Positions 25,037-32,015 of a stretch of DNA of 35,368 nt are shown here, piece by piece; the first letter of the stretch is position 1; every line of letters begins with the position of its first letter. Under the pieces are notes generated by a model. It did not search any database. It was given only the letters and a program-made list of their open reading frames with translations, and had not been told where the DNA came from. Origin of the DNA: Myxococcales bacterium (GTDB taxonomy: Bacteria; Myxococcota_A; UBA9160; SZUA-336); assembly GCA_013215565.1 (NCBI GenBank), contig JABSQV010000071.1:1-35368 (forward strand), written 5' to 3'. A program made the translations under genes and the position numbers.

Positions 25037-25495
25037 ATGATCGCCGCTGCTCATCGGCACCTCGACGGCCGCGACTATCGCCTCGTCGATCCCGACTACA
25101 AGTCCGGGAAGGAAACGAACTGTTCGATCGCGACCTGGCAGATCTGCGAGGATTACTTCGGCCTCGAGCTCACCGCCGAGGAACAGCGCGACTGGATGAT
25201 CGTCGACCCTGCTCGGCCGTGGAGCCCGATCGACGCTGTCGTGAGCGCCGGGATCGGCGCCGAGGTCGACGGGCCCATTCCCGGCCGCTATCACCTTGTC
25301 CAGACCTGGCGAAGCGTATCGCCCCTGAATCGAGGTCACTCGAAGATCTACTTCGAGCCGCCCTCGCCGATGGTCGACGGTTGCCTCGTCATTCAGGCGA
25401 CTTACGACATGGGTAAAGCGTTTCTATCCGTCGAGAGCTTCGCCGAGGCCGTCGACGGGCTTCAGTTTCGGCTCGCCGTCCTTAACGAACGGTGA
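25037..25495 (+). CDS. Putative cysteine peptidase, NlpC/P60-like (lysin candidate)
   Basis: A 152-residue protein starting one base after the previous stop. It has a candidate catalytic Cys29 in ETNCSIATWQIC at the start of a helix and a candidate His101 in NRGHSKIYFE, with RYHLVQTWRS between them. This Cys...VQxWR...GH layout resembles phage NlpC/P60 or CHAP-type cell-wall peptidases. It is the last structural-strand gene and may be the endolysin or a tail-borne peptidase. Its 3' end overlaps the opposite-strand gene by 14 bases. Confidence 0.5.
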   Translation: MIAAAHRHLDGRDYRLVDPDYKSGKETNCSIATWQICEDYFGLELTAEEQRDWMIVDPARPWSPIDAVVSAGIGAEVDGPIPGRYHLVQTWRSVSPLNRGHSKIYFEPPSPMVDGCLVIQATYDMGKAFLSVESFAEAVDGLQFRLAVLNER

Positions 25496-27422
25496 TCCCT
25501 GGCTTGTCGGTCGTCTCGAGCAGTATCGCCGGCGAGAAGTCGGGGATATCTTGGCCTCCGACGCTCTGGATCTGGTCAATGAAGAGCGGACAATAGCCGA
25601 GCCGCATCGCCCGACGAAGGCCAGATCGAAGGAAGGCGTCGGCGACGACAAGGCGCCCAGTGCTCGCCAGGTACCACGGGCGCCCGTCGACACGGACGTT
25701 CACGCCGCCTTTGTCTGTGAGCTCGACGACAACGGGGCCGAGGTCGCCAAGCGCGCCCAGCTGCTCGCGAGCGGCGACGGAAGGGGCTCTTCGCACGGCA
25801 TCGACGAGGGCGTCGAGACGTAGCGCTTCGGCCTCGAGCTCTTCGAGGGCCTTCTCGGCGTTGTCGAGCTCGCCGGCGACGCGAGCGAGGTTCTTCTCTT
25901 GTTGCTCGGCCGCCCCCAGCGCTTTCTTGTGGCCGTCGACGATGACGAGGGCGGCCGCCGCTTCGGCGTCGGATGGGTTGCGCGCTGTCGGCTCCGCTGG
26001 CCTATCGGTGGAGTCGGGAACGGGCGGCCTCTCGCCGAGCGCTGCGTTCGTCGCTATCCAGGCGATGACGCCCGCGGCTCCCTTTCTCGCTGTCGATAGC
26101 GTGGCCTCAGCGCTCCCGATGTCGCTCGCGTAAACGTCGGCCTTGCTCTTCCGCTCGTCGAGGGCGCCCTTCGCGCCGTCGAGGGCCCTCGTCGCCCGGT
26201 CGATAGCCTTCTCGCGCTCACGCTTCAGTTCTTCGGCTCGCATCGCATAGGCCGAGCCGGCGGCGAGGTCTTCGATCTCGGCGGCTTTGCACCGCTTCTC
26301 TGCGGCCTCGACGGCGCCCGTCCATCCGTCGCGCCCACAATGGGGACAGATCCCGGGCTCTCTCGCCCGCTCGCCAATGGCCTCGCCGCGCTCCTTCTTG
26401 GCGTCGTTGATCCGGTCGCTGTATTCCGCCGCAGGATGCCGATCGATCTTGGCCTCTTCGAGGCCGCGCTCGGCGGCCTCGACGGCGGCGGTCTGAAGTC
26501 CGACTTGCATCGAGTGATTTCCCTGCTCTTTGCGTAGGCCGTCGAGCTTCGCCTTCGCCTCGTCGGCCGCTGTCGTGTCGCCGGATGGCCTCTCGCCGAG
26601 GGCGGCGTTCCTGCGGTGCCATGCCTCGACCTCGTCGGACTGCATAGCGACGCGCTCTTCGGCGTCGGTCCAGTCGTCGAGCTCGCTCAGGTGTCGATCC
26701 CATTCCTCCGAGAGAACGAGGATCGACTGAGCCGCCGCCACCTTGTCTGAGGCGCCCTTGCCTACCTTCTCGGCCTTGCCTACCGCCGAGAGCGCTCGGA
26801 GGCCCTCAGCGACACCGAGGGCCCTGTCGCGGTACCCGTTGCACCGTCGGCGTACCATCTCGGCGTCCGTGGGCGATATCGGGTCTCCATGCTGGAAGTC
26901 GAAGCCGAGCTCTTTCAGCAGTCTGATCACGATCTCCTTCTTCGAGCTCTTCGGCAAGATGGACGCGAGTAGGTCGCGAAGCGGGCGCCCGCCGCCCTCG
27001 CCATCGGCGAGCGCTTGCCAGGCCATCGGGACGAGTACCTGCCTCACCTTCTTGGGAGCCGTTCCGAGGCCCTTCATCGCGCCTAAGAATGCTTTCTCCG
27101 TGGTGTACGGCGTGCCGTTGATCTCTCGGACCGTCGCGCCGCGCCCGCCGTCCTTCTTTCGTCGGAGTACTCGGCGGATCACGGTGCCGCTGGATAGGGT
27201 CAGTTCGACGCTACACTCGGCGGCGCCGTCGTTGATCGAGCGGACGTCGAGGGGCTTTCCCGACCGGTCGAAGCCGAAGAGGCAGAAGCAAACGGCGTCT
27301 ATCAGCATGGTCTTGCCCTGCTCGGAGGCGCCGCTAATCGTCGACGATCCGCGGGCGTTCAGCTCGAGAGTTCGGTCGCTATCGTAGGGGCCGAGGCCCT
27401 CGATCTTGAGTGTGGAGATCAT
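25482..27422 (-). CDS. Rad50/SbcC-like SMC ATPase
   Basis: A 646-residue ABC-type ATPase. Walker A is GASEQGKT at 31-38. Long coiled coils run on both sides of a zinc hook CPHC at 359-362. The C-terminal head has a reduced signature STG (587-589) and Walker B FIDQ at 614-617, where Gln617 takes the place of the usual Glu. No SbcD/Mre11 nuclease is encoded in the window, so it may act with the YqaJ nuclease or a host partner on DNA ends. ATG 27422 has an excellent AGGAGGTGA site. It is the last gene of the leftward recombination operon. Confidence 0.8.
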   Translation of the reverse strand: MISTLKIEGLGPYDSDRTLELNARGSSTISGASEQGKTMLIDAVCFCLFGFDRSGKPLDVRSINDGAAECSVELTLSSGTVIRRVLRRKKDGGRGATVREINGTPYTTEKAFLGAMKGLGTAPKKVRQVLVPMAWQALADGEGGGRPLRDLLASILPKSSKKEIVIRLLKELGFDFQHGDPISPTDAEMVRRRCNGYRDRALGVAEGLRALSAVGKAEKVGKGASDKVAAAQSILVLSEEWDRHLSELDDWTDAEERVAMQSDEVEAWHRRNAALGERPSGDTTAADEAKAKLDGLRKEQGNHSMQVGLQTAAVEAAERGLEEAKIDRHPAAEYSDRINDAKKERGEAIGERAREPGICPHCGRDGWTGAVEAAEKRCKAAEIEDLAAGSAYAMRAEELKREREKAIDRATRALDGAKGALDERKSKADVYASDIGSAEATLSTARKGAAGVIAWIATNAALGERPPVPDSTDRPAEPTARNPSDAEAAAALVIVDGHKKALGAAEQQEKNLARVAGELDNAEKALEELEAEALRLDALVDAVRRAPSVAAREQLGALGDLGPVVVELTDKGGVNVRVDGRPWYLASTGRLVVADAFLRSGLRRAMRLGYCPLFIDQIQSVGGQDIPDFSPAILLETTDKPGITVR

Positions 27423-27604
27423 CGCGTCACCTCCTGAAGGTCGACGAGCAGGATCGAAGCCTCGCCGAGGTCGAGATCGACGTAGGCCCGGTCTCCGTCG
27501 CGCTTGTAGTGGTCGACCTGGTACTCGACGAAGTCGAGGCACCGCTTCAGGAGCTCGATCTTTGGGTCTGGGCGGCGTTTGAGGCCCTTCCATTGTTCAG
27601 ACAT
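27419..27604 (-). CDS. Small hypothetical protein of recombination operon
   Basis: A 61-residue protein between RecT and the Rad50-like gene, coupled to the latter by ATGA. It starts at ATG 27604 after GGGGGAAGA. It has a helix (IELLKRCLDFVEYQVDHYKR) followed by two strands (AYVDLDLGEASILLVDL). Family unknown. A small partner of the ATPase is a reasonable guess from position. Confidence 0.65.
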   Translation of the reverse strand: MSEQWKGLKRRPDPKIELLKRCLDFVEYQVDHYKRDGDRAYVDLDLGEASILLVDLQEVTR

Positions 27605-27731
27605 TCTTCCCCCTTCCGATCTTCCGATCGGCTGTTTTGATCACGTGTTTCGGTGTTGGCGGGTTCCGGTCGAGGACCCATTCGCCGCCGGTGCGCTTCC
27701 AGTGGACTGGGCCCACGATATTGCGGATCAC
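27597..27731 (-). CDS. Small basic hypothetical protein
   Basis: A 44-residue frame starting at a GTG (27731) that overlaps the RecT stop as GTGA; its end overlaps the next gene by eight bases. It contains two Trp and many basic residues (HWKRTGGEWVLDRNPPTPKH). The precise coupling on both sides supports it. Family unknown; nucleic-acid contact is possible from its charge. Confidence 0.45.
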   Translation of the reverse strand: MIRNIVGPVHWKRTGGEWVLDRNPPTPKHVIKTADRKIGRGKNV

Positions 27732-28615
27732 GGCATCCCGGAATCGTCGGAGGGCGGCGGGGTGGGCGGCCCGTGCTCTGAGCCCTCTGTGCTCGTCTGG
27801 CGCGCGGCGGCGGCCTTGACTTGCGCCTCGGCAAACCCGGGGGTCTTCTCGTCGTCGTCGTAGCTCAGGCGCACCTCAGGCACGATCTCGGCCTCGATGA
27901 CGTCGGCGCGGCCTTCGGCGTTGGGCTTGGCCTCGCCGACCTCGAGAGCGTGGCTCTCGTAAAGGACGCGGCTCAGCTCTTTGTCTTTGCTCTTTGGGAT
28001 GCGCTTCAGGCAACGAGAGAGCACGCGATTCCTGCGCATCTCGTCGGGGAAGTTGGTATAGGCGCCGCTCAGGTTTCCCCGATTCTTGGCCCGGATGCCC
28101 TCGACGATGAATTCGAAGTCACTCTCGGTCATTATCTCCAGATAAGGGTGAGGACTGCCCTTCATCCAGACGCGCGCCCAGCTGCCGAGCGCCTTCCCGC
28201 GGTCGGCGTTCCTCAGGTCCAACTTGTGGGACAAAGAGCCGTCGGCGAGGTTGTGATCGAAGATGTCGTTCTCGCGGATGACTCCGGACATGATCCGGTC
28301 AACGGCGCCCGACCGATAGGCGAGCACCTCCTTCCCGCGAACGCCGATCATCGGCGTACACTGGCCAGCGAAGGGAACCAGGAACGCCTGGCCCTCATGG
28401 CCTCCGATGTCGAGGCCGAGCCGCGAGATATACATCGCCGACGTATAGATCGACTCTGGCGAGCACTCGCCGAGCCTGGGGTTCCCTCGTATCGCCGCCG
28501 CGACACTTTGGCGGATCCCCTGATAGTCCATCTCGGCGCGCATACTCGCCGGGATTACGGCCAAAATGGCCTGTTGTTTCGCGTCCATCGTCGCGATCGC
28601 TGTCTGAATGCTCAT
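27728..28615 (-). CDS. recT: RecT-family single-strand annealing protein
   Basis: A 295-residue RecT homologue. It shows the family core: an N-terminal helix region, LGECSPESIYTSAMYISRLG (about 48-67), GGHEGQAFLVPF and the conserved MIGVRGKEVLAYRSG (about 88-103), and a GNLSGAYTNFPDEMRRNRVL region. The C-terminal 80 residues are acidic and Pro-rich and may bind partners. It pairs single strands exposed by the YqaJ exonuclease encoded just upstream (ATGA overlap), giving recombination and concatemer formation in phage replication. Confidence 0.92.
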   Translation of the reverse strand: MSIQTAIATMDAKQQAILAVIPASMRAEMDYQGIRQSVAAAIRGNPRLGECSPESIYTSAMYISRLGLDIGGHEGQAFLVPFAGQCTPMIGVRGKEVLAYRSGAVDRIMSGVIRENDIFDHNLADGSLSHKLDLRNADRGKALGSWARVWMKGSPHPYLEIMTESDFEFIVEGIRAKNRGNLSGAYTNFPDEMRRNRVLSRCLKRIPKSKDKELSRVLYESHALEVGEAKPNAEGRADVIEAEIVPEVRLSYDDDEKTPGFAEAQVKAAAARQTSTEGSEHGPPTPPPSDDSGMP

Positions 28616-29487
28616 CGTTCTTCCTCGTCAATACGGACCGTGAGTCGGCCGCGCGGTTGTTTGTCTGATCTCGACCAGCGACAACGGCCGCCAGTCCATC
28701 GAAGGCCAGAGTTCTTCCCGATGGCATCGCGAAGATGGTTCCCCATCAGGGCGCGCTCGGCCTCGAGCGTGTCGATAGCGCTACCGAAGTCGGCGTAGGT
28801 GCGAACCATGAGCTCTTCGTTCTCGGTCGCTACCTTGAAGAGGTCGCGCTCGGCGGGCGGGCCATGAATGACTCCGAGGCCCTTCCCGGCGGCGGCCGAG
28901 TCGTCTATCGGCGGGATCTCGTTGCCGATGACGTACCGAGACCAGAACTCGCCGGCGGCCCCGATCATCTCGGCTTCGAGCTCGAGGTCGCGCTCGATTC
29001 TATAGAGTTTCCAGGCCGGCGCCTTCCGAAAGAACGCCGCGAGAAGCCATTCGTCAACGTCGGCGATCGCCATGTACCAGCGGCACTGAGCGAGATAGTA
29101 GTCGGGCGGCGTTTCCCATGGCCACTCTGCGACCTTGGCTTCGAGGCCGGTCGAGCCGTCGCGACCCATCAGCCAAGCGTCGGGCGTTCCTCGCATCCAT
29201 TCGTGGTCGGAATGCTGCATCGGCTCGGCCTTCATCCGCCCGACTGCGCCCGTCTCGACGACAGCCCATTGAATGACCGCCTCTTCGAGCAGCTTGCCGG
29301 TCATCTGGGCCCCGGTGTCTGCCCTCGAGGTGAGCCCCTTTCGCTTGTCGAGCCACAAGGTCCAGAGAGAGCCCCAACGGGCGCAACCCATGATGATAGC
29401 CATATCGGAGCCGCCCAGGCCATGTCGACGCCAGGCGAGCCATTCCTCGCGAGCGAGGGCGTCTTCGAGGGCGTGAAGGTCGCTCAT
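28612..29487 (-). CDS. YqaJ-family phage exonuclease
   Basis: A 291-residue lambda-exonuclease/YqaJ-type nuclease. The motifs are in order: REEWLAWRRHGLGGSD (about 13-28), GKLLEE (64-69), GTPDAW with Asp103, GLEAKV with Glu116 and Lys118, and YYLAQCRWYM with Gln134. These form the PD-(D/E)xK metal site. It should degrade 5' ends of duplex DNA and hand 3' single strands to RecT, the next gene. Start ATG 29487 overlaps the previous stop. A C-terminal extension of about 90 residues has no assigned role. Confidence 0.92.
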   Translation of the reverse strand: MSDLHALEDALAREEWLAWRRHGLGGSDMAIIMGCARWGSLWTLWLDKRKGLTSRADTGAQMTGKLLEEAVIQWAVVETGAVGRMKAEPMQHSDHEWMRGTPDAWLMGRDGSTGLEAKVAEWPWETPPDYYLAQCRWYMAIADVDEWLLAAFFRKAPAWKLYRIERDLELEAEMIGAAGEFWSRYVIGNEIPPIDDSAAAGKGLGVIHGPPAERDLFKVATENEELMVRTYADFGSAIDTLEAERALMGNHLRDAIGKNSGLRWTGGRCRWSRSDKQPRGRLTVRIDEEER

Positions 29488-29678
29488 GAAACCTGCTCAG
29501 GCCATAGGCCAGTCTGAAGGCGATAGGACTGCCGCAAAGTGTCGATAATAGCGGCGGCGCCCTCGGTAAGATGGACGCGCGCCGTCGACTTGCCAGGTCG
29601 ATAGGTGCGCCCTTCGAGCCTGTCGCGCTCGGCGACGCCGTCGAGGTACCCGTCGGCAATGCTGATCAGATGGGTCAT
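29484..29678 (-). CDS. Small hypothetical protein before exonuclease
   Basis: A 64-residue protein, coupled on both sides by ATGA. It has ISIADGYLDGVAERDRLEG and a helix, AAAIIDTLRQSYRLQTGLWP. No family recognised. Co-translation with the exonuclease suggests an early role. Confidence 0.6.
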   Translation of the reverse strand: MTHLISIADGYLDGVAERDRLEGRTYRPGKSTARVHLTEGAAAIIDTLRQSYRLQTGLWPEQVS

Positions 29679-29896
29679 CGGCGGCCCACGTGAACGAAGG
29701 GCTCGTCGATGATCGCCGAGCTCCCGACGCTCCATCCGTCGGAGTATTCGATGCGCTGATCGACGAAGCAGGGCTTCGAGGGCTCGGCCTGGCAGAAGTG
29801 ACACTTCGCGTGATCTCGATTGTCTCGCGTCCAAACGAATCCGCCGGCGAGCGTCACGCCGTCGACCTCGAGCAGGATAGGCGGCCTCTTCGTCAC
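29675..29896 (-). CDS. Small zinc-finger-like protein
   Basis: A 73-residue protein. I place the start at GTG 29896 because it overlaps the stop of the preceding membrane peptide as GTGA; a TTG at 29902 is the alternative. It holds HAKCHFCQAEPSKPCFVDQR, a CxxC followed by a third Cys and flanking His/Asp, suited to one zinc. Family unknown. Confidence 0.6.
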   Translation of the reverse strand: MTKRPPILLEVDGVTLAGGFVWTRDNRDHAKCHFCQAEPSKPCFVDQRIEYSDGWSVGSSAIIDEPFVHVGRR

Positions 29897-29988
29897 TCCC
29901 AAGGAAGCCCCCAGTCGCAGCGGCTCGTTGCCCTTCCGACGGCGGCGGAGAAGACGAAGCAGAAGAAGAGAGCGGCGACGGCGTTCAT
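29893..29988 (-). CDS. 31-residue membrane or exported peptide
   Basis: A tiny frame coupled to both neighbours: ATGA with the gene before (29985-29988) and GTGA with the gene after. It begins MNAVAALFFCFVFSAAV, a hydrophobic segment like a signal peptide or membrane anchor, then RATSRCDWGLPWE. Its exact fit between two coupled genes argues it is translated. Function unknown. Confidence 0.5.
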   Translation of the reverse strand: MNAVAALFFCFVFSAAVGRATSRCDWGLPWE

Positions 29989-30224
29989 CGCTTCGCCCTC
30001 ACCCAGATCGACGGCTTATAGCTGCCGTCAGTGGCCGGCGCGAAGTTTATCCAGTACACATCGCCGGCGTAGTCTCCGGCGTCGTCGTATGCCTCGAAGC
30101 TCGTACCGAGGGCCGGAAGCCCATGGAGAAGCACCGACTTCCGGAAGCGTGTCTTCTCGAAGGCGTCGACGAAGATGAGGTTCGCCCAGACTGGAAGGGC
30201 TGCGCCTTCGGGGGCGGCGCTCAT
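29985..30224 (-). CDS. Small hypothetical protein
   Basis: A 79-residue protein starting at ATG 30224 in an ATGA overlap. It is beta-rich, with aromatic strands (PVWANLIFVDAFEKTRF, YAGDVYWINFAPATD) and a basic end. No Cys. Family unknown. Second gene of the leftward operon. Confidence 0.65.
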   Translation of the reverse strand: MSAAPEGAALPVWANLIFVDAFEKTRFRKSVLLHGLPALGTSFEAYDDAGDYAGDVYWINFAPATDGSYKPSIWVRAKR

Positions 30225-30382
30225 CGCATCAACTCGAGAAGGCTGAGCTTCATCTCTTCGAGGCTCATCGGCTCGGCGGCGTGCCGAGCTTCGAGGTCTT
30301 CGATCGTCTCGGCGAGCTCGTCGGCCTTCAGTACGGCCTCGACGAGCTCTTCGCGCTGGGCTGCTCTGGTCTGTCGTCGCAT
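30221..30382 (-). CDS. First gene of leftward operon, small helical protein
   Basis: A 53-residue, charged, wholly helical protein from ATG 30382, with GAGGAA upstream. Almost the entire chain reads as a coiled coil (EELVEAVLKADELAETIEDL). It is the promoter-proximal gene of the ten-gene recombination operon. Family unknown. Confidence 0.6.
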   Translation of the reverse strand: MRRQTRAAQREELVEAVLKADELAETIEDLEARHAAEPMSLEEMKLSLLELMR

Positions 30383-30456
30383 TGTGTTCCTCGGTCATGT
30401 TGACAGCATAGGGCTACCATGTCATCCTGACGGCGTCAAGCCACCGAGGTGCCATC
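30383..30456. promoter_or_regulatory. Symmetric divergent control region
   Basis: The 74-base gap between the leftward operon and the rightward regulator is a broad dyad centred near 30419. CCTCGGT (30389-30395) faces ACCGAGG (30443-30449); these include both ribosome sites. TTGAC(A) at 30400-30405 faces GTCAA (30435-30439), which on the other strand reads TTGACG. The two -35-like hexamers thus point at each other. An odd palindrome TGACGGCGTCA (30428-30438) and GCCATCATGGC (30451-30461, over the regulator's start codon) add operator-like dyads. The -10 elements are poor, so exact promoters are uncertain. Confidence 0.5.
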
Positions 30457-30627
30457 ATGGCGGAAAAAGTAACGAGAACACTGAGAATAGAAAAGGAGCT
30501 CGACGAACACCTCGTCGGGCTCGCAGTAGGGGACCGTCGAAGCGTGAATAACTACGTCGAGTTTCTCATCGTCGCCGAGTGTCGGCGTCAGAACATCCAA
30601 CCGAAGAAAGGCGGAAAAGAGACATGA
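30457..30627 (+). CDS. Ribbon-helix-helix (Arc/MetJ-like) regulator
   Basis: A 56-residue protein with the RHH layout: a strand (KVTRTLRIE), helix 1 (KELDEHLVGLAVGD), a turn and helix 2 (SVNNYVEFLIVAECRRQ), then a Lys-rich tail. Such proteins bind short inverted or tandem sites as dimers. It is the first rightward gene next to a symmetric control region and is likely to control both the leftward recombination operon and itself. It ends in an ATGA overlap with the next gene. Confidence 0.75.
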   Translation: MAEKVTRTLRIEKELDEHLVGLAVGDRRSVNNYVEFLIVAECRRQNIQPKKGGKET

Positions 30628-30968
30628 GCCATACCATCACCGAGCAGGTCGAGACCTTGAATCTCGGCAACATTCACCCCACGATAAACCAGCAGTTCGA
30701 AGACGCTATCGAGCGCCTCGTCGAGGACTTCGCCGACGAGTCTGAGAAGGGCGAACGCGGGATCAGAACCGGCGTTATCAGCCTGAAGATCACGATAAAG
30801 CACAACCTCGAGAACCGCGCGACGTCCATCGAGGCGAAGCTCGACCTGAAGGCGCCCGGGTATCGCGCCATCGGTCAAGCCGTCCGACTTCCCCGCGGCG
30901 GCGCGAAGCTGCTCGTCGAGATCGAAGACGCGACTCAGCTCGCCCTGTATGCCGAAGGTACCCCATGA
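30624..30968 (+). CDS. Hypothetical phage protein
   Basis: A 114-residue protein with the start at ATG 30624 (ATGA overlap); a longer frame from 30579 would run into the regulator gene. It has an N-terminal helix (NQQFEDAIERLVEDFADE) and beta strands (VISLKITIKHNLE, SIEAKLDLKA), then AIGQAVRLPRGGAKLLVEIE. Family not recognised. Operon with the RHH regulator suggests early expression. Confidence 0.65.
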   Translation: MSHTITEQVETLNLGNIHPTINQQFEDAIERLVEDFADESEKGERGIRTGVISLKITIKHNLENRATSIEAKLDLKAPGYRAIGQAVRLPRGGAKLLVEIEDATQLALYAEGTP

Positions 30969-31147
30969 AGGACGCCCGCATTACCGGGATTGACCTCAGC
31001 GTCGCGAATATGATCGAGCTCATTCTGAAGTTCTGGCTCGCTCAGGTCATCGTCTCGCTACTGCTCGCCCTCGTCGGCGGCGGCCTCTTCGTCGTCGGCG
31101 CTGTCTTCCTGGCGATTCTCGGCGGCCTCGTCGCGGGCGGCGGATGA
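30965..31147 (+). CDS. Small membrane protein
   Basis: A 60-residue protein whose residues 18-60 are almost all hydrophobic (FWLAQVIVSLLLALVGGGLF then VVGAVFLAILGGLV). This is one long or two short membrane segments with a Gly hinge. Coupled by ATGA on both sides. It could be a holin-type or exclusion protein; sequence alone does not tell. Confidence 0.6.
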   Translation: MKDARITGIDLSVANMIELILKFWLAQVIVSLLLALVGGGLFVVGAVFLAILGGLVAGGG

Positions 31148-31386
31148 GCGTTCTCAGGCTCGTCACCTCGACCCGTGCCGGCGCGAAGGATCACTTCGTG
31201 CGCTACGTCTCCGACGACGGCGAGCTCGACACCTTGTCGGCTCGTTGGCCCTTCCGTCGACCTCCGGAGGTTGGCGACACGTACGAGGGCTACAAGATCG
31301 CCAGCGTCGGCACCTTCCGCCGAGCGGACCGGGTGACTTTCGTTTGTCGGCTCCAAACCAGTACCAACCCAAAGGGGAACCCATGA
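31144..31386 (+). CDS. Hypothetical small protein
   Basis: An 80-residue basic beta-type protein (VRYVSDDGELDTLS, DTYEGYKIASVG, DRVTFVCRLQ) in ATGA overlaps at both ends. No family recognised. It lies between a membrane protein and a probable lipoprotein in a short early operon. Confidence 0.6.
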   Translation: MSVLRLVTSTRAGAKDHFVRYVSDDGELDTLSARWPFRRPPEVGDTYEGYKIASVGTFRRADRVTFVCRLQTSTNPKGNP

Positions 31387-31754
31387 ACCCTCGAGCGGTC
31401 CTTCTCTTCGTCGCGTTCGGTTGCGCCGATCCGTCGGGCGTCGGCGACACCGGATCGCCGGCGCCCATCGTCTCGAAGGCCGGCGTCTACTCGACCCAGG
31501 GCTATGCACCGATCCGGTATGTCGGAACCACAACGACGGTGATCGCGGCTTGTTTGCATCGGGACGACCTGCTGATCAGCGGTGCCTGCTATGCGGGCGA
31601 CGAGGCCGAGATCTCTCTCGTCGAGGCCGGCGCTTTCGATATGACGACAAGCGGGCCCGATCCTGCTTTCTGGCTGTGCTCCTATCGGAATGTTGGATGG
31701 ACGGGCGGCGATCTCAACATCCTGGCTCGGGCCCATTGCATAGGTGCCCGGTGA
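31383..31754 (+). CDS. Probable exported lipoprotein
   Basis: A 123-residue protein starting MNPRAVLLFVAFGC: a short signal peptide ending in a lipobox-like FGC (Cys14), then a Ser/Gly/Pro-rich linker (DPSGVGDTGSPAP). The mature part has four further Cys and strand-like segments (TVIAACLHRDDLLISGACYA, then WLCSYRNVGWTGG, then ARAHC), like small secreted Cys-bridged beta domains. Phage lipoproteins often block receptor use by other phages, so superinfection exclusion is a fair hypothesis. It ends the short rightward operon. Confidence 0.5.
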   Translation: MNPRAVLLFVAFGCADPSGVGDTGSPAPIVSKAGVYSTQGYAPIRYVGTTTTVIAACLHRDDLLISGACYAGDEAEISLVEAGAFDMTTSGPDPAFWLCSYRNVGWTGGDLNILARAHCIGAR

Positions 31755-31950
31755 GATGCATCCGGCCCGGCGGCCGCTCGACGAGGCGCGACGCGCTTCG
31801 CGGGCCCCGCCATAGCGGCGGCGGGACCTATTGACCGCCGGGCCGGCGTGCTCCTCTGGCCTTGTTGCAGGACGTATGCCAGCGCCCGGCGGATCCTCGG
31901 ATCGACGTGGAACGCCGATTATCAGAAAGAACCAGCGCCCGGCGTTGTGC

Positions 31951-31991
31951 GCTGTGCACAGCTGTGCGGGCGCCTTTGCGCACAGCTGTGC
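31951..31991. repeat. Iterated 12-bp palindromes
   Basis: GCACAGCTGTGC, a perfect 12-bp palindrome, occurs at 31956-31967 and again at 31980-31991, 24 bases apart. The first copy overlaps another perfect palindrome, GCTGTGCACAGC (31951-31962). Each main copy is followed within a few bases by GGGCGCC. The period near two helical turns would place bound proteins on one DNA face. These could be initiator iterons or a regulator's operators. Confidence 0.65.
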
Positions 31992-32015
31992 AGGGCGGGC
32001 GCCATCGGCCGCGCC

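Noticed and set aside
27821-28798. Rightward open frame of 325 codons opposite RecT and the exonuclease
   Set aside because: The opposite strand encodes unmistakable RecT and YqaJ proteins; this frame lacks a ribosome site and is low-complexity in style.
31799-31820. Rho-independent terminator after the lipoprotein gene
   Set aside because: GC-rich hairpins are present but no T run follows, so intrinsic termination is not supported.
31951-31991. CRISPR-like repeats
   Set aside because: Only two short palindromic units with a 12-base spacing; there are no spacers of regular length and no cas genes.
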